Shown here: in pieces, positions 46,462 to 59,723 of the stretch
Layout: every line of letters begins with the position of its first letter
Position numbering within the stretch: position 1 is the stretch's first letter
Origin: Thermocatellispora tengchongensis
GTDB lineage: Bacteria; Actinomycetota; Actinomycetes; Streptosporangiales; Streptosporangiaceae
Direction of reading: 5' to 3'
DNA: 64,000 nucleotides
Assembly (NCBI RefSeq): GCF_014202315.1
Contig: NZ_JACHGN010000003.1
Coordinates: 1 to 64,000, forward strand
Position numbers and translations under genes: made by a program
Notes under the pieces: generated by a model
Told to the model about the DNA's origin: nothing
Seen by the model: the letters and a program-made list of their open reading frames with translations, nothing else
Databases searched by the model: none

Positions 46462-47759
46462 CCGACTACCTCATCAAGGGCGCGCGGATACTCGGCGGCG
46501 AGCCGAGAGACATCCTGATCCGCGACGGGCTGGTGGCGGAGGTCGGCGGCGGCCTCGGCGGCGCCGGCGCCGCCGTGATCGACGCCGACGGGCTGATCGC
46601 CCTGCCCGGCCTGGTGGACCTGCACACCCACCTGCGCGAGCCCGGCCGCGAGGACGCCGAGACCGTCGAGTCCGGCACCAGGGCCGCCGCCCTGGGCGGG
46701 TTCACCGCCGTGCACGCGATGGCCAACACCTCCCCGGTCGCCGACACCGCGGGCGTCGTGGAGCAGGTGTGGCGGCTGGGCCAGGAGGCCGGCTACTGCG
46801 AGGTGCGCCCGGTGGGCGCGGTCACCGCGGGCCTGGCCGGGCGGCAGCTCGCCGAGCTGGGCGCGATGGCCGACTCCGCGGCCGGGGTGCGGGTCTTCTC
46901 CGACGACGGCATGTGCGTCTCCGACGCGGTGCTGATGCGCCGCGCGCTGGAGTACGTCAAGGCGTTCGACGGCGTGATCGCCCAGCACGCCCAGGAGTCC
47001 CGGCTCACCGAGGGCGCCCAGATGAACGAGGGCGCGGTGTCGGGGCGGCTCGGCCTGACCGGCTGGCCCGCGGTCGCCGAGGAGGCGATCATCTCCCGCG
47101 ACTGCCTGCTGGCCGCGCACGTCGGCTCGCGGCTGCACGTGTGCCACGTCTCCACGGCCGGCTCGGTGGAGATCATCCGCTGGGCCAAGTCCAAGGGCTG
47201 GAACGTCACCGCCGAGGTCACCCCGCACCACCTGCTGCTCACCGACGACCTGGTGGAGCGCTCGCCGCTGGGCTCCTACAACCCGATCTACAAGGTCAAC
47301 CCGCCGCTGCGCACCCGCGAGGACGTCGAGGCGCTGCGCGCCGGCCTCGCCGACGGCACCATCGACTGCGTGGCCACCGACCACGCGCCCCACCCGGTCG
47401 AGAGCAAGGAGACCGAGTGGAGCGCGGCGGCGATGGGCATGATCGGCCTGGAGACCGCGCTGTCCGTGGTGCACGCGGCGATGGTCGAGACCGGGCTGCT
47501 CGACTGGGCCGCGGTGGCCGACCGCATGTCCTACCGCCCCGCGCGCATCGGCAGGGTCGCGGGCCAGGGCCGGCCGGTCGAGCCGGGCGAGGCGGCCAAC
47601 CTGACCCTGTACGACCCCGCGGCCCGCACCGAGGTCGATCCGCGCGGGTTCGCCTCCAAGAGCCGCAACACCCCGTACGAAGGACTCACCCTGCCCGGCC
47701 GCGTCGTGGCGACGTTCCTGCGCGGCCGGCCGACCGTTCTCGAAGGGAAGCTCGCGTGA
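46458..47759 (+). CDS. pyrC: Dihydroorotase
   Basis: A 433-residue class I dihydroorotase closing carbamoyl aspartate to dihydroorotate. Zinc ligands are seen in [20 protein letters not shown], the His of [24 protein letters not shown] and [17 protein letters not shown]. The GTG start overlaps the pyrB stop, and the stop overlaps the carA GTG, by 4 bases each. Confidence 0.96.
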
Positions 47760-48887
47760 CCGACGCAACCGCCCTGCTGGTGCTCGAAGACGGGCGCGTG
47801 TTCGAGGGCGCCCCCTACGGCGCGACGGGCGAGACCTTCGGCGAGATCGTCTTCAACACCGGCATGACCGGCTACCAGGAGACTCTCACCGACCCCTCGT
47901 ACCACCGCCAGATCGTCGCCATGACCGCGCCGCACATCGGCAACACCGGGGTCAACGAGGAGGACCCCGAGTCGCGCCGCGTCTGGGTGGCGGGCTACGT
48001 CGTGCGCGAGCCCGCGCGCGTCCCGTCGAGCTGGCGGGCCACCCGGAGCCTGGACGACTACCTCAGGGACCAGGGCGTGGTGGGCATCGCCATGCCCGGC
48101 ACCCGCGCGCTCACCCGCCACCTGCGCGAGCGCGGCGCCATGCGCGCGGGCGTCTTCTCCGGCGACGCGCTGGCGCCGGTGGAGGAGCTGCTGGAGCGGG
48201 TGCTGCGCTCGCCCGGCATGGTCGGCGCCGACCTGGCCGCCGAGGTCTCCACCCGCGAGCCGTACGTCGTGCCGGCGCTGGGCCCCAAGCGGTTCACGGT
48301 CGCGGCCGTGGACCTCGGCATCAAGGCGATGACGCCGCGCCGCATGGCCGAGCGCGGCTGCGAGGTGCACGTGCTGCCCGCGTGGGCGACCGCGGAGGAG
48401 ATCCTGAGCCTCGCGCCCGACGGCGTGTTCTTCTCCAACGGGCCCGGCGACCCGGCCGCCGCCGACACGCAGGTCAAGGCGTTGCAGGGGGTGCTGGCCG
48501 CGGGCAAGCCGTTCTTCGGCATCTGCTTCGGCAACCAGATCTTCGGCAGGGCGCTCGGCCTGGGCACCTACAAGCTGAGGTTCGGGCACCGCGGCGTGAA
48601 CCAGCCGGTGCAGGACCGGCGTACCGGCAAGGTGGACATCTCCGCCCACAACCACGGCTTCGCGGTGGACGCGCCGGTGGACCGGCCGTTCGACACGCCC
48701 TACGGCCGGGCCGAGGTCAGCCACGTCAACCTGAACGACGACTGCGTGGAGGGGCTGCGGCTGCTCGACTACCCGGGGTTCAGCGTGCAGTACCACCCCG
48801 AGGCGGCCGCGGGGCCGCACGACGCGGCGGGACTGTTCGACGAGTTCTGCGCACTGATGGAGCGAGCGAGCACGAAGGGGAACAAGG

Positions 48888-48895
<8 letters not shown>
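47756..48895 (+). CDS. carA: Carbamoyl-phosphate synthase small (glutaminase) subunit
   Basis: A 379-residue class I glutamine amidotransferase subunit delivering ammonia to CarB. It has the N-terminal domain [17 protein letters not shown], the nucleophile elbow [12 protein letters not shown] (Cys) and the His-Glu pair in [15 protein letters not shown] start; its 3' end overlaps carB by 8 bases. Confidence 0.96.
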
Positions 48896-52181
<3,286 letters not shown>

Positions 52182-52225
52182 CGGTCCCGCGGAGGTGAAG
52201 GAGACTGGCCACCACCCCGGTACAG

Positions 52226-53086
52226 GTGACGGGCACGGTGCTGACCACGCGCCGGGTCGAGGCTTACCATGCGCTGACGGTGGTGGCGCCCGGGATCGCC
52301 GAGCGGTTCCGGCCCGGTCACTTCGTGGCGGTGGCGGTCGGCGGGCCGCAGTCGTCGATGCTGACCCGCCGCGCCTTCTCCATCCACGACGTCAAGCCCG
52401 ACTACGGCGGCACGGTGGAGTTCGTCTTCACCGTGCGCGGCCCCGGCACGGCGTGGCTGGCCGAGCGCCGCGCGCGTGACACGCTGGATCTGGTCGGCCC
52501 GCTCGGGCGGCCGTTCCCGCTGCCGCGCGACCCGGTGACCTGTGTGCTGGTCGGCGGCGAGTACGGCTCGGCCACGCTGTTCGGGCTGGCCGACGCGTTG
52601 CAGCAGCGGGGCTGCCGGGTGGACTTCGTGCTGGGCGGGGCGTCCGCCGACCGGGTGTTCGGCGCGCTGCGCGCGCGCCGCATGGGCGAGACCACCACGC
52701 TGACCACCGAGGACGGCTCGCTGGGCATGCGCGGCAAGGTCACCGACGTGCTGCCGGGCGTGATCGCCGACACCCGGGCCGACGTGGTGTACGCGTGCGG
52801 GCCGATGGAGACGCTGCGCGGGGTGACCGCGGTGGCCATCGAGTTCGACATCCCGGTGCAGGTGGCCGTGGAGGAGGCCATGGCGTGCGGGATCGGCATG
52901 TGCATGACGTGCGTGCTGCCGGTCATCGGCGAGGACGGCGTGACCCGCATGGTGCGGGCGTGCGCGGAGGGCCCGGTGTTCCGGGGCGAGCGGGTGAGGT
53001 TCGAGGACGTGGGGACGATCCCGTTCGACGCGCTGGGGGCGCCCGGATCGCCGAGCGGGGGTGGCGGAACACGAAATGTCAGTTGA
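52226..53086 (+). CDS. pyrK: Dihydroorotate dehydrogenase electron transfer subunit
   Basis: A PyrK-type flavo-iron-sulfur subunit of about 286 residues linking PyrD to NAD. It shows FRPGHFVAVAVG, the FAD motif RRAFSIHDV, the NAD region VLVGGEYGSATLFGLA, and the 2Fe-2S Cys cluster MACGIGMCMTCVLPVIG with a fourth Cys in VRACAEGPVF. GTG at 52226 is the first standard start, but it lacks a ribosome binding site. A CTG at 52205 in frame has GGAGGTG 7 bases upstream, and may be the true start. It overlaps pyrD by 11 bases. Confidence 0.92.
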   Translation: MTGTVLTTRRVEAYHALTVVAPGIAERFRPGHFVAVAVGGPQSSMLTRRAFSIHDVKPDYGGTVEFVFTVRGPGTAWLAERRARDTLDLVGPLGRPFPLPRDPVTCVLVGGEYGSATLFGLADALQQRGCRVDFVLGGASADRVFGALRARRMGETTTLTTEDGSLGMRGKVTDVLPGVIADTRADVVYACGPMETLRGVTAVAIEFDIPVQVAVEEAMACGIGMCMTCVLPVIGEDGVTRMVRACAEGPVFRGERVRFEDVGTIPFDALGAPGSPSGGGGTRNVS

Positions 53087-54104
53087 TATGCGGACATATC
53101 TGGCGCATGTGGAGCTGATCAACCCGATCACCACCGCCGCCGGATGCGCGGCCACCGGCAAGGAGCTGTCGCAGTTCTTCGACCTCAACCGGATCGGCGC
53201 GCTCGTCACCAAGTCCATCACCATGGCCCCCCGCGCCGGCCGCCCCACCCCCCGCATGGCCGAGACCCCCTCCGGCATGCTCAACGCCATCGGCCTGCAA
53301 GGGCCCGGCATCGACGCCTTCCTGGAGCGCGACCTGCCCTGGCTGGCCCAGCGCTCGGTGCGCACCGTCGTGTCCATCGCCGGCGGCACCGTCAACGAGT
53401 ACGGCGCGCTGGCCCGCCGCCTCACCGACGCGCCCGGCGTCACCGGCGTCGAGGTCAACCTCGCCTGCCCCAACATCGAGGACCGCGGCCGGGTCTTCGC
53501 CCGCGATCCCTCGGCCTCCGCCGAGGTCATCTCCTCCGTGCGCGCGCTGATGCGCTACGACGTGCCCGTGATCGCCAAGCTCTCGCCCGACGTCGCCGAC
53601 GTGGTGGCGGTGGCCAGGGCGTGCGTGGACGGCGGCGCCGACGCCCTGTCCATGATCAACACCCCGCTGGGCATGAGCATCGACACCGAGACCCTGCGTC
53701 CCTCCCTCGCCGCCGTCACCGGCGGCCTGTCCGGCCCGGCCGTGCGCCCGCTGGCCGTGCGCTGCGTCTGGCAGGTGCACGCCGCGCTGCCCGGCGTGCC
53801 CATCGTAGGCGTGGGCGGCGTGCTGACGGGCAGGGACGCCTTCGAGCTCATCCTGGCCGGCGCCTGCGCCGTCGGCGTGGGCACGGCCCTGTTCCACGAC
53901 CCGTACTCGTGCCTGCGCATCCTGCGCGAGCTTGAGGAGCTCCTGCAGGCCCGCGGGTTCCAGCGCCTGGCCGACGCCGTCGGCCTGGCGCACCGGCCGC
54001 CGGGGAGCGCCGCCCGGCACCGCGCCGACCTGGCACCCGGGCCGGGCGCGCCCGATTTCACCGTGCCGCCAGATCCTTTGAACATGGAAGAGAGTTCGTT
54101 GTGA
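53076..54104 (+). CDS. pyrD: Dihydroorotate dehydrogenase, class 1B catalytic subunit
   Basis: A 342-residue FMN enzyme oxidising dihydroorotate to orotate. Class 1 features are [46 protein letters not shown] and the catalytic Cys in [12 protein letters not shown] (Ser in class 2). The presence of pyrK next door makes it class 1B. ATG at 53076 (MSVDMRTYL) is used; GTG at 53061 in frame is an alternative. The last 45 residues are a Pro/Ala-rich extension. It overlaps pyrF by 4 bases. Confidence 0.95.
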   Translation: MSVDMRTYLAHVELINPITTAAGCAATGKELSQFFDLNRIGALVTKSITMAPRAGRPTPRMAETPSGMLNAIGLQGPGIDAFLERDLPWLAQRSVRTVVSIAGGTVNEYGALARRLTDAPGVTGVEVNLACPNIEDRGRVFARDPSASAEVISSVRALMRYDVPVIAKLSPDVADVVAVARACVDGGADALSMINTPLGMSIDTETLRPSLAAVTGGLSGPAVRPLAVRCVWQVHAALPGVPIVGVGGVLTGRDAFELILAGACAVGVGTALFHDPYSCLRILRELEELLQARGFQRLADAVGLAHRPPGSAARHRADLAPGPGAPDFTVPPDPLNMEESSL

Positions 54105-54802
54105 CTCCCGCGCCTATAGCCGTCGCGCTCGACGCGCCCGACCTGGAGACCGCCGCCCACTGGGCAGCGCTCGTGACCCCGCATGTCAGCACCGTCAAGG
54201 TGGGGCTGGAGCTCTACCTTCGCTACGGGCCCGACGTGATCGCCTCCGTGCGCGGGGCCAGCGGGGTCAGCGTCTTCCTCGACCTGAAGCTGCACGACAT
54301 CCCCAACACCGTCGCCGGCGCCGCCAAGGCCGTCGCCCGGCTGCGTCCCGCCATCCTCACCGTCCACGCCGCGGGCGGCGCCGCGATGATCCGCGCCGCG
54401 GTGGAGGCCGCCCCGCACACCCGGATCGCGGCCGTGACGGTCCTCACGTCGCTCTCGGAGGCCGATCTCGGCGGGATCGGCCTGTCGGGGCCCGCCCCCG
54501 ACGCCGTGCGCCGTCTGGCCGTCCTGGCCGTGGGCGCGGGCGCGGGCGCGCTGGTGTGCTCGCCGCAGGAGGTCGCGGCGGTGCGCCAGGAGGTCGGCGA
54601 CGACATCGTTCTCATCACTCCAGGGGTGCGCCCGCTGGGCGCGGACAGCCAGGACCAGGCGCGCGTGGCCACGCCGGAGCAGGCCCTCGCGGACGGCGCG
54701 GACCTCCTCGTGATCGGCAGGCCGATCACCGCCGCCGCCGATCCGGGAGCCGCAGCCGCAACCATAGCGGCTCAGCTCCGGCGGAAGATCGCCACCCCCT
54801 GA
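54101..54802 (+). CDS. pyrF: Orotidine-5'-phosphate decarboxylase
   Basis: A 233-residue TIM-barrel enzyme giving UMP. It starts [13 protein letters not shown] and carries the catalytic Asp-x-Lys-x-x-Asp in [14 protein letters not shown], then [13 protein letters not shown] and [30 protein letters not shown]. This is the standard PyrF class I type, unlike the longer mycobacterial type. The GTG start overlaps the pyrD stop. Orotate phosphoribosyltransferase (pyrE) is not in the window. Confidence 0.95.
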   Translation: MTPAPIAVALDAPDLETAAHWAALVTPHVSTVKVGLELYLRYGPDVIASVRGASGVSVFLDLKLHDIPNTVAGAAKAVARLRPAILTVHAAGGAAMIRAAVEAAPHTRIAAVTVLTSLSEADLGGIGLSGPAPDAVRRLAVLAVGAGAGALVCSPQEVAAVRQEVGDDIVLITPGVRPLGADSQDQARVATPEQALADGADLLVIGRPITAAADPGAAAATIAAQLRRKIATP

Positions 54803-54841
54803 AATGGCGGTGGTGAGGGCGTTTTGATACACCGAGAGTGA

Positions 54842-54875
54842 TCTTCTTGTCACCGGGAGTGAAGAAGACGATTTT
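54842..54875 (+). terminator. Likely terminator of the pyr operon
   Basis: TCTTCTT (54842-54848) pairs with AAGAAGA (54862-54868), extended by CAC/GTG with a small bulge, and is followed by TTTT at 54872-54875. It lies 40 bases after the pyrF stop. The related half-sites CACCGAGAGTGA and CACCGGGAGTGA in the same stretch may instead be a protein site for mihF control. Confidence 0.5.
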
Positions 54876-54974
54876 GTGAGGGCAGAAACGGCCCTTGACG
54901 TTGCTTGAAGGTCAATGACCAGCTAGTTTCCCTTCCCGTCCGAGTACATCGACAGAAATTCGAGGTGACCCGGC

Positions 54975-55298
54975 GTGGCTCTTCCTCCCCTGACCCCCGA
55001 GCAGCGCGCCGCAGCCCTGGAGAAGGCTGCCAAGGCCCGTCGTGAGCGTGCCGAGGTCAAGAACCGGCTCAAGCACGGCGCGGTTTCTCTGGCTGAGGTG
55101 CTGAAGGATGGTCAGACCGACGACGTCATCGGCAAGATGAAGGTGTCGGCGCTGTTGGAGTCGCTCCCTGGCGTGGGCAAGGTGCGCGCCAAGCAGTTGA
55201 TGGAGCGGCTCGGTATCGCCGAGTCCCGCCGAGTGCGCGGGCTCGGAGCGAACCAGCGGGCTTCGCTGGAGCGCGAGTTCGGCGGCGCCGAGAGCTGA
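54975..55298 (+). CDS. mihF: Integration host factor, actinobacterial type
   Basis: A 107-residue nucleoid-associated protein (mIHF/sIHF). An N-terminal helix ([28 protein letters not shown]) precedes the H2TH-like DNA-binding domain ([46 protein letters not shown]). It compacts DNA and affects development and transcription in Streptomyces. GTG start at 54975, 38 bases before gmk, as in other actinobacteria. Confidence 0.96.
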   Translation: MALPPLTPEQRAAALEKAAKARRERAEVKNRLKHGAVSLAEVLKDGQTDDVIGKMKVSALLESLPGVGKVRAKQLMERLGIAESRRVRGLGANQRASLEREFGGAES

Positions 55299-55336
55299 TC
55301 TCGGCGTCGAACGGCGGATTCATCGGGGGGTATGGA

Positions 55337-56032
55337 GTGACCGGTACGTCCTGGTCCGGCGAGGACCGGTCCCGCGAGGCAGCCGTCCGCGGCGGGCCGG
55401 GCACGCGTGGCGGTGACTCCATGCCTTCTGCGGATACGCCGTCCGCGGAGACCTTCGGGGGGATCGACGTCCTCTCGCGGCGATCCGGACGGCGCCTGAC
55501 GGTCCTCTCCGGCCCGTCCGGCGTCGGCAAGTCCACGGTCGTCGCCGAGCTCCGCCAGGCACACCCGGAAGTGTGGCTGTCGGTCTCGGTGACCACCAGG
55601 AAGCCCCGGCCGGGGGAGACCCACGGCGTGGAGTACTTCTTCGTCGACGACGCCGAGTTCGACCGGCTCGTCGCCGAAGGCGAGCTGCTGGAGTGGGCCG
55701 AGTTCGCGGGCAACCGCTACGGCACGCCCCGGCGACCGGTGCTCGACCACCTCGCCGCCGGGGTCCCCACCCTGCTGGAGATCGACCTGCAAGGCGCGCG
55801 GCAGGTCCGTGAGAGCATGCCCGAGGCCCTGCTGGTGTTCCTGGCCCCGCCCACGTGGGAGGAGCTGGAGAGCAGGCTCCGCGGGCGGGGCACCGAGCCC
55901 GAGGACGTCATCGCCCGCCGGCTGGAGGCCGGCCGGATCGAGATGGCCGCCGAGAAGGAGTTCGATCTCACGCTTGTCAACACGTCGGTCCAAGAAGTGT
56001 GCGAGCGGCTGATAACCTTGCTTACCGCGTGA
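55337..56032 (+). CDS. gmk: Guanylate kinase
   Basis: A kinase converting GMP to GDP. It has the P-loop [33 protein letters not shown] (GMP site) and [17 protein letters not shown]. From the GTG at 55337 (GGGGGG upstream) it has 231 residues, with about 45 non-conserved Gly/Ser-rich residues before the core. ATG at 55421 would give the normal length. Confidence 0.95.
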   Translation: MTGTSWSGEDRSREAAVRGGPGTRGGDSMPSADTPSAETFGGIDVLSRRSGRRLTVLSGPSGVGKSTVVAELRQAHPEVWLSVSVTTRKPRPGETHGVEYFFVDDAEFDRLVAEGELLEWAEFAGNRYGTPRRPVLDHLAAGVPTLLEIDLQGARQVRESMPEALLVFLAPPTWEELESRLRGRGTEPEDVIARRLEAGRIEMAAEKEFDLTLVNTSVQEVCERLITLLTA

Positions 56033-56079
56033 CCACTTGACAGGCGCGCGCAACCGGTTAGCTGACGAGAGGTCCCAAC

Positions 56080-56343
56080 GTGGCAGGCACCGCCCCGGTC
56101 GCCGAAGGCATCACCAACCCGCCGATCGACCAGCTTCTTGAGGTCGTCGACAGCAAGTACAGTCTTGTGATCATGGGCGCCAAGCGGGCGCGCCAGATCA
56201 ACGCCTACTACTCCCAGCTCGGCGAGGGCCTGCTGGAGTACGTCGGCCCGCTCGTGGAGACGCACGCCCAGGAGAAGCCGCTCTCCATCGCCCTGCGCGA
56301 GGTGAGCGAGGGCCTGCTGACCTCCGAGCCCGTCGAGAGCTGA
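56080..56343 (+). CDS. rpoZ: RNA polymerase omega subunit
   Basis: An 87-residue subunit that helps RNA polymerase assembly. It shows [37 protein letters not shown] and [17 protein letters not shown] start at 56080; flanked by gmk and coaBC in the usual order. Confidence 0.96.
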   Translation: MAGTAPVAEGITNPPIDQLLEVVDSKYSLVIMGAKRARQINAYYSQLGEGLLEYVGPLVETHAQEKPLSIALREVSEGLLTSEPVES

Positions 56344-56353
56344 CCCGGCTCAG

Positions 56354-57625
56354 GTGAGCTCGAAGGCCGGCGGGCGCGGCGACACGCCGCCGCGCCCGCG
56401 CGTCGTGCTCGGCGTGAGCGGCGGCATCGCCGCCTACAAGGCGTGCGAGCTGCTGCGCCTGTTCACCGAGTCGGGCCACGAGGTCCGCGTCGTGCCCACC
56501 CGCGAGGCGCTGCGCTTCGTCGGCGCGCCCACGTGGGCGGCGCTGTCGGGCAACCCCGTCTCCGCCGAGGTGTGGGACGACGTGCACGAGGTGCCGCACG
56601 TCCGCATCGGCCAGGAGGCCGACCTCGTGGTCGTGGCGCCCGCCACCGCCGACGTGCTGGCCAAGGCCGCCCACGGCATCGCGGGCGACCTGCTCACCAA
56701 CACCCTGCTGACCGCGCGCTGCCCGGTCGTGTTCGCGCCCGCGATGCACACCGAGATGTGGGAGCACCCGGCCACGCGGGCCAACGTCGCCACGCTGCGC
56801 GAGCGCGGCTCGATCGTGCTCGACCCGGCCGTGGGCCGGCTCACCGGCGCCGACACCGGGCGCGGCAGGCTGCCCGACCCGCCCGAGATCTTCGAGGCGT
56901 GCCGCCGCGTGCTCGCCGGCCGCCCGCGCGACCTCGCCGGCCGCCACGTCGTCGTATCGGCGGGCGGCACCCGCGAGGCGATCGACCCGGTGCGGTTCAT
57001 CGGCAACCGCTCCTCCGGGCTGCAGGGCTACGCCCTGGCCCGTACGGCCGCCGCCCGCGGCGCCGAGGTCACGCTCGTGGCCGCGAACGTCGCGCTCCCC
57101 GACCCGGCCGGCGCCAAGGTCGTACGCGTGGAGTCGGCGCTCGAACTGCGCGAGGCGGTGCTGGCCGCGGCAGAGACCGCCGACGCGGTCGTGATGGCCG
57201 CCGCCGTGGCCGACTTCCGCCCGGCCGCCCGCAGCCAGACCAAGATCAAGAAGTCCTCGGCCGAACCCGACCCGATCCACCTGGTCAAGAACCCCGACAT
57301 CCTGGCCGAGCTGGGCGAGCGCAAGCGCGCCGCCCTGGCCGCCGCCGTGTCCTCGGCGCGCCCGCACGGCTCCCGCCGTCCGCCCGTGATCGTGGGCTTC
57401 GCCGCCGAGACCGACGACGTCCTGGCCAACGGCCGGGCCAAGCTCGCCCGCAAGGGCTGCGACCTGCTCGTGGTCAACCAGGTCGGCGACGGCCTCGCCT
57501 TCGGCACCCCCGACAACGCCGCCGTCGTGCTGTCGGCCGAGGGCGGCAGCGTGGAGATCCCGCGCGGCCCCAAGGACGACGTGGCCGACGCCGTCTGGAA
57601 CCTGGTGACCCCTCTGCTGTCCTGA
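56354..57625 (+). CDS. coaBC: Phosphopantothenoylcysteine decarboxylase / synthetase
   Basis: A 423-residue bifunctional coenzyme A enzyme. The CoaC flavodoxin-like half (1-190) has VVLGVSGGIAAYKACELLR, VVAPATADVLAKAAHG and FAPAMHTEMWEHPAT. The CoaB half has VVVSAGGTREAIDPVRFIGNRSSG, AAAVADFRP with a Lys-rich IKKSSAEP and LVVNQVGDGLAFG. GTG at 56354 is used. The stop codon is the first of a run of 15-base tandem repeats. Confidence 0.95.
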   Translation: MSSKAGGRGDTPPRPRVVLGVSGGIAAYKACELLRLFTESGHEVRVVPTREALRFVGAPTWAALSGNPVSAEVWDDVHEVPHVRIGQEADLVVVAPATADVLAKAAHGIAGDLLTNTLLTARCPVVFAPAMHTEMWEHPATRANVATLRERGSIVLDPAVGRLTGADTGRGRLPDPPEIFEACRRVLAGRPRDLAGRHVVVSAGGTREAIDPVRFIGNRSSGLQGYALARTAAARGAEVTLVAANVALPDPAGAKVVRVESALELREAVLAAAETADAVVMAAAVADFRPAARSQTKIKKSSAEPDPIHLVKNPDILAELGERKRAALAAAVSSARPHGSRRPPVIVGFAAETDDVLANGRAKLARKGCDLLVVNQVGDGLAFGTPDNAAVVLSAEGGSVEIPRGPKDDVADAVWNLVTPLLS

Positions 57626-57750
57626 GTCTGCTGTCTGAGTCGGCTGTCCTGAGTCTGCTGCTGTCCTGAGTCTGCCTGTCCTGAGTCTGCCTGTCCTGAG
57701 TCTGCCTGTCCTGAGTCTGCCTGTCCTGAGTCCGCCGTCCTGAGCGCGCC
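57617..57750. repeat. 15-bp tandem repeat starting at the coaBC stop
   Basis: Perfect copies of CTGTCCTGAGTCTGC fill 57661-57720 (four), with a one-mismatch copy at 57721-57735 and degenerate copies on both sides from 57617. The coaBC TGA stop (57623-57625) lies in the first copy, so each unit repeats the stop-containing sequence CCTGAG. Confidence 0.95.
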
Positions 57751-57845
57751 CGTTGCGGCGCCGGAATTTTCAGCGGATACTCCCGAATAGCCGCAGATTT
57801 CGCCGGGTGTATGGGCTGCCCGGGGGACGCGGAGGAGGGCCGCCG

Positions 57846-58214
57846 ATGCCGGTGAGCGCGACCGTGCGGGAACGATGCCGGGCCCTGCTGCGTCCCGGCG
57901 ACAACATCCGCTACATCTTCCCCGCGCTCGCGGTGCACTCGCCCGGCGTCGCGCACTTCCTGATCGCGGTCACCGAGCGCTCCATCGTGGTGATCTCCAC
58001 CCGGTTCTTCAACCGCGACCAGCCCGAGAGCGTGTACGCCGTGCACCCACGGCACACCCGCCTGGGCCCTCTGTCCCTCTCGCTCGGCCCCACGATCGAG
58101 CTGGGCGGCACGCTGTTCGAGATCGACGAGGAGTACGCCGCGGTGGTGGCCGCCGCCGACGCCGAGGTGTTCGCCCCCGAGATACTGCCCGCCGACCCCT
58201 TGCCCGACCTATGA
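57846..58214 (+). CDS. Hypothetical protein, small beta-rich
   Basis: A 122-residue protein that I do not recognise with certainty. The alternation in [53 protein letters not shown] and the acidic [25 protein letters not shown] suggest a PH-like beta barrel with a C-terminal helix, as in bacterial PH-domain proteins. ATG at 57846 follows GGAGGAGG. It lies between coaBC and metK, not part of the usual conserved order. Confidence 0.75.
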   Translation: MPVSATVRERCRALLRPGDNIRYIFPALAVHSPGVAHFLIAVTERSIVVISTRFFNRDQPESVYAVHPRHTRLGPLSLSLGPTIELGGTLFEIDEEYAAVVAAADAEVFAPEILPADPLPDL

Positions 58215-58223
58215 CCACAACCG

Positions 58224-58270
58224 GCCGTACGCATTTCGAGACGGTTTCGCGCCTCGACCTCGCGTACGGC
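58224..58270. terminator. Hairpin upstream of metK
   Basis: GCCGTACGC (58224-58232) and GCGTACGGC (58262-58270) are exact complements with a 29-base loop, directly followed by TAGACT, a -10-like element for metK. It may terminate the upstream gene or be an operator. No known SAM riboswitch core is recognised here. Confidence 0.4.
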
Positions 58271-58350
58271 TAGACTCGCGGAAGCGCTCGTGGTGTGCTC
58301 GCACGCCTGAGCACTCAGACGCCAGCAGCCGCTGCATAGGAGCCACTGAG

Positions 58351-59544
<1,194 letters not shown>

Positions 59545-59723
59545 CGTCCCCGCACGTCCCGCATCCGGGCGCCCGCCGCTACCGCGGCCGGCGCCCTTCG
59601 CGGCATTCCGGCCCGGCGGCGCTCCGCCATCGGGAACGGCCGGTTTTCCGGACGGAACCGGACGGACGGTAGCCGGGCCCGTACTATCGCGCTTCTGGAC
59701 ACGGGGCGCCCGCCACCCCAAGA

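Noticed and set aside
58215-58350. SAM riboswitch upstream of metK
   Set aside because: The leader is 136 bases long but lacks recognisable SAM-I, SAM-II or SAM-IV core motifs; only a hairpin is seen.
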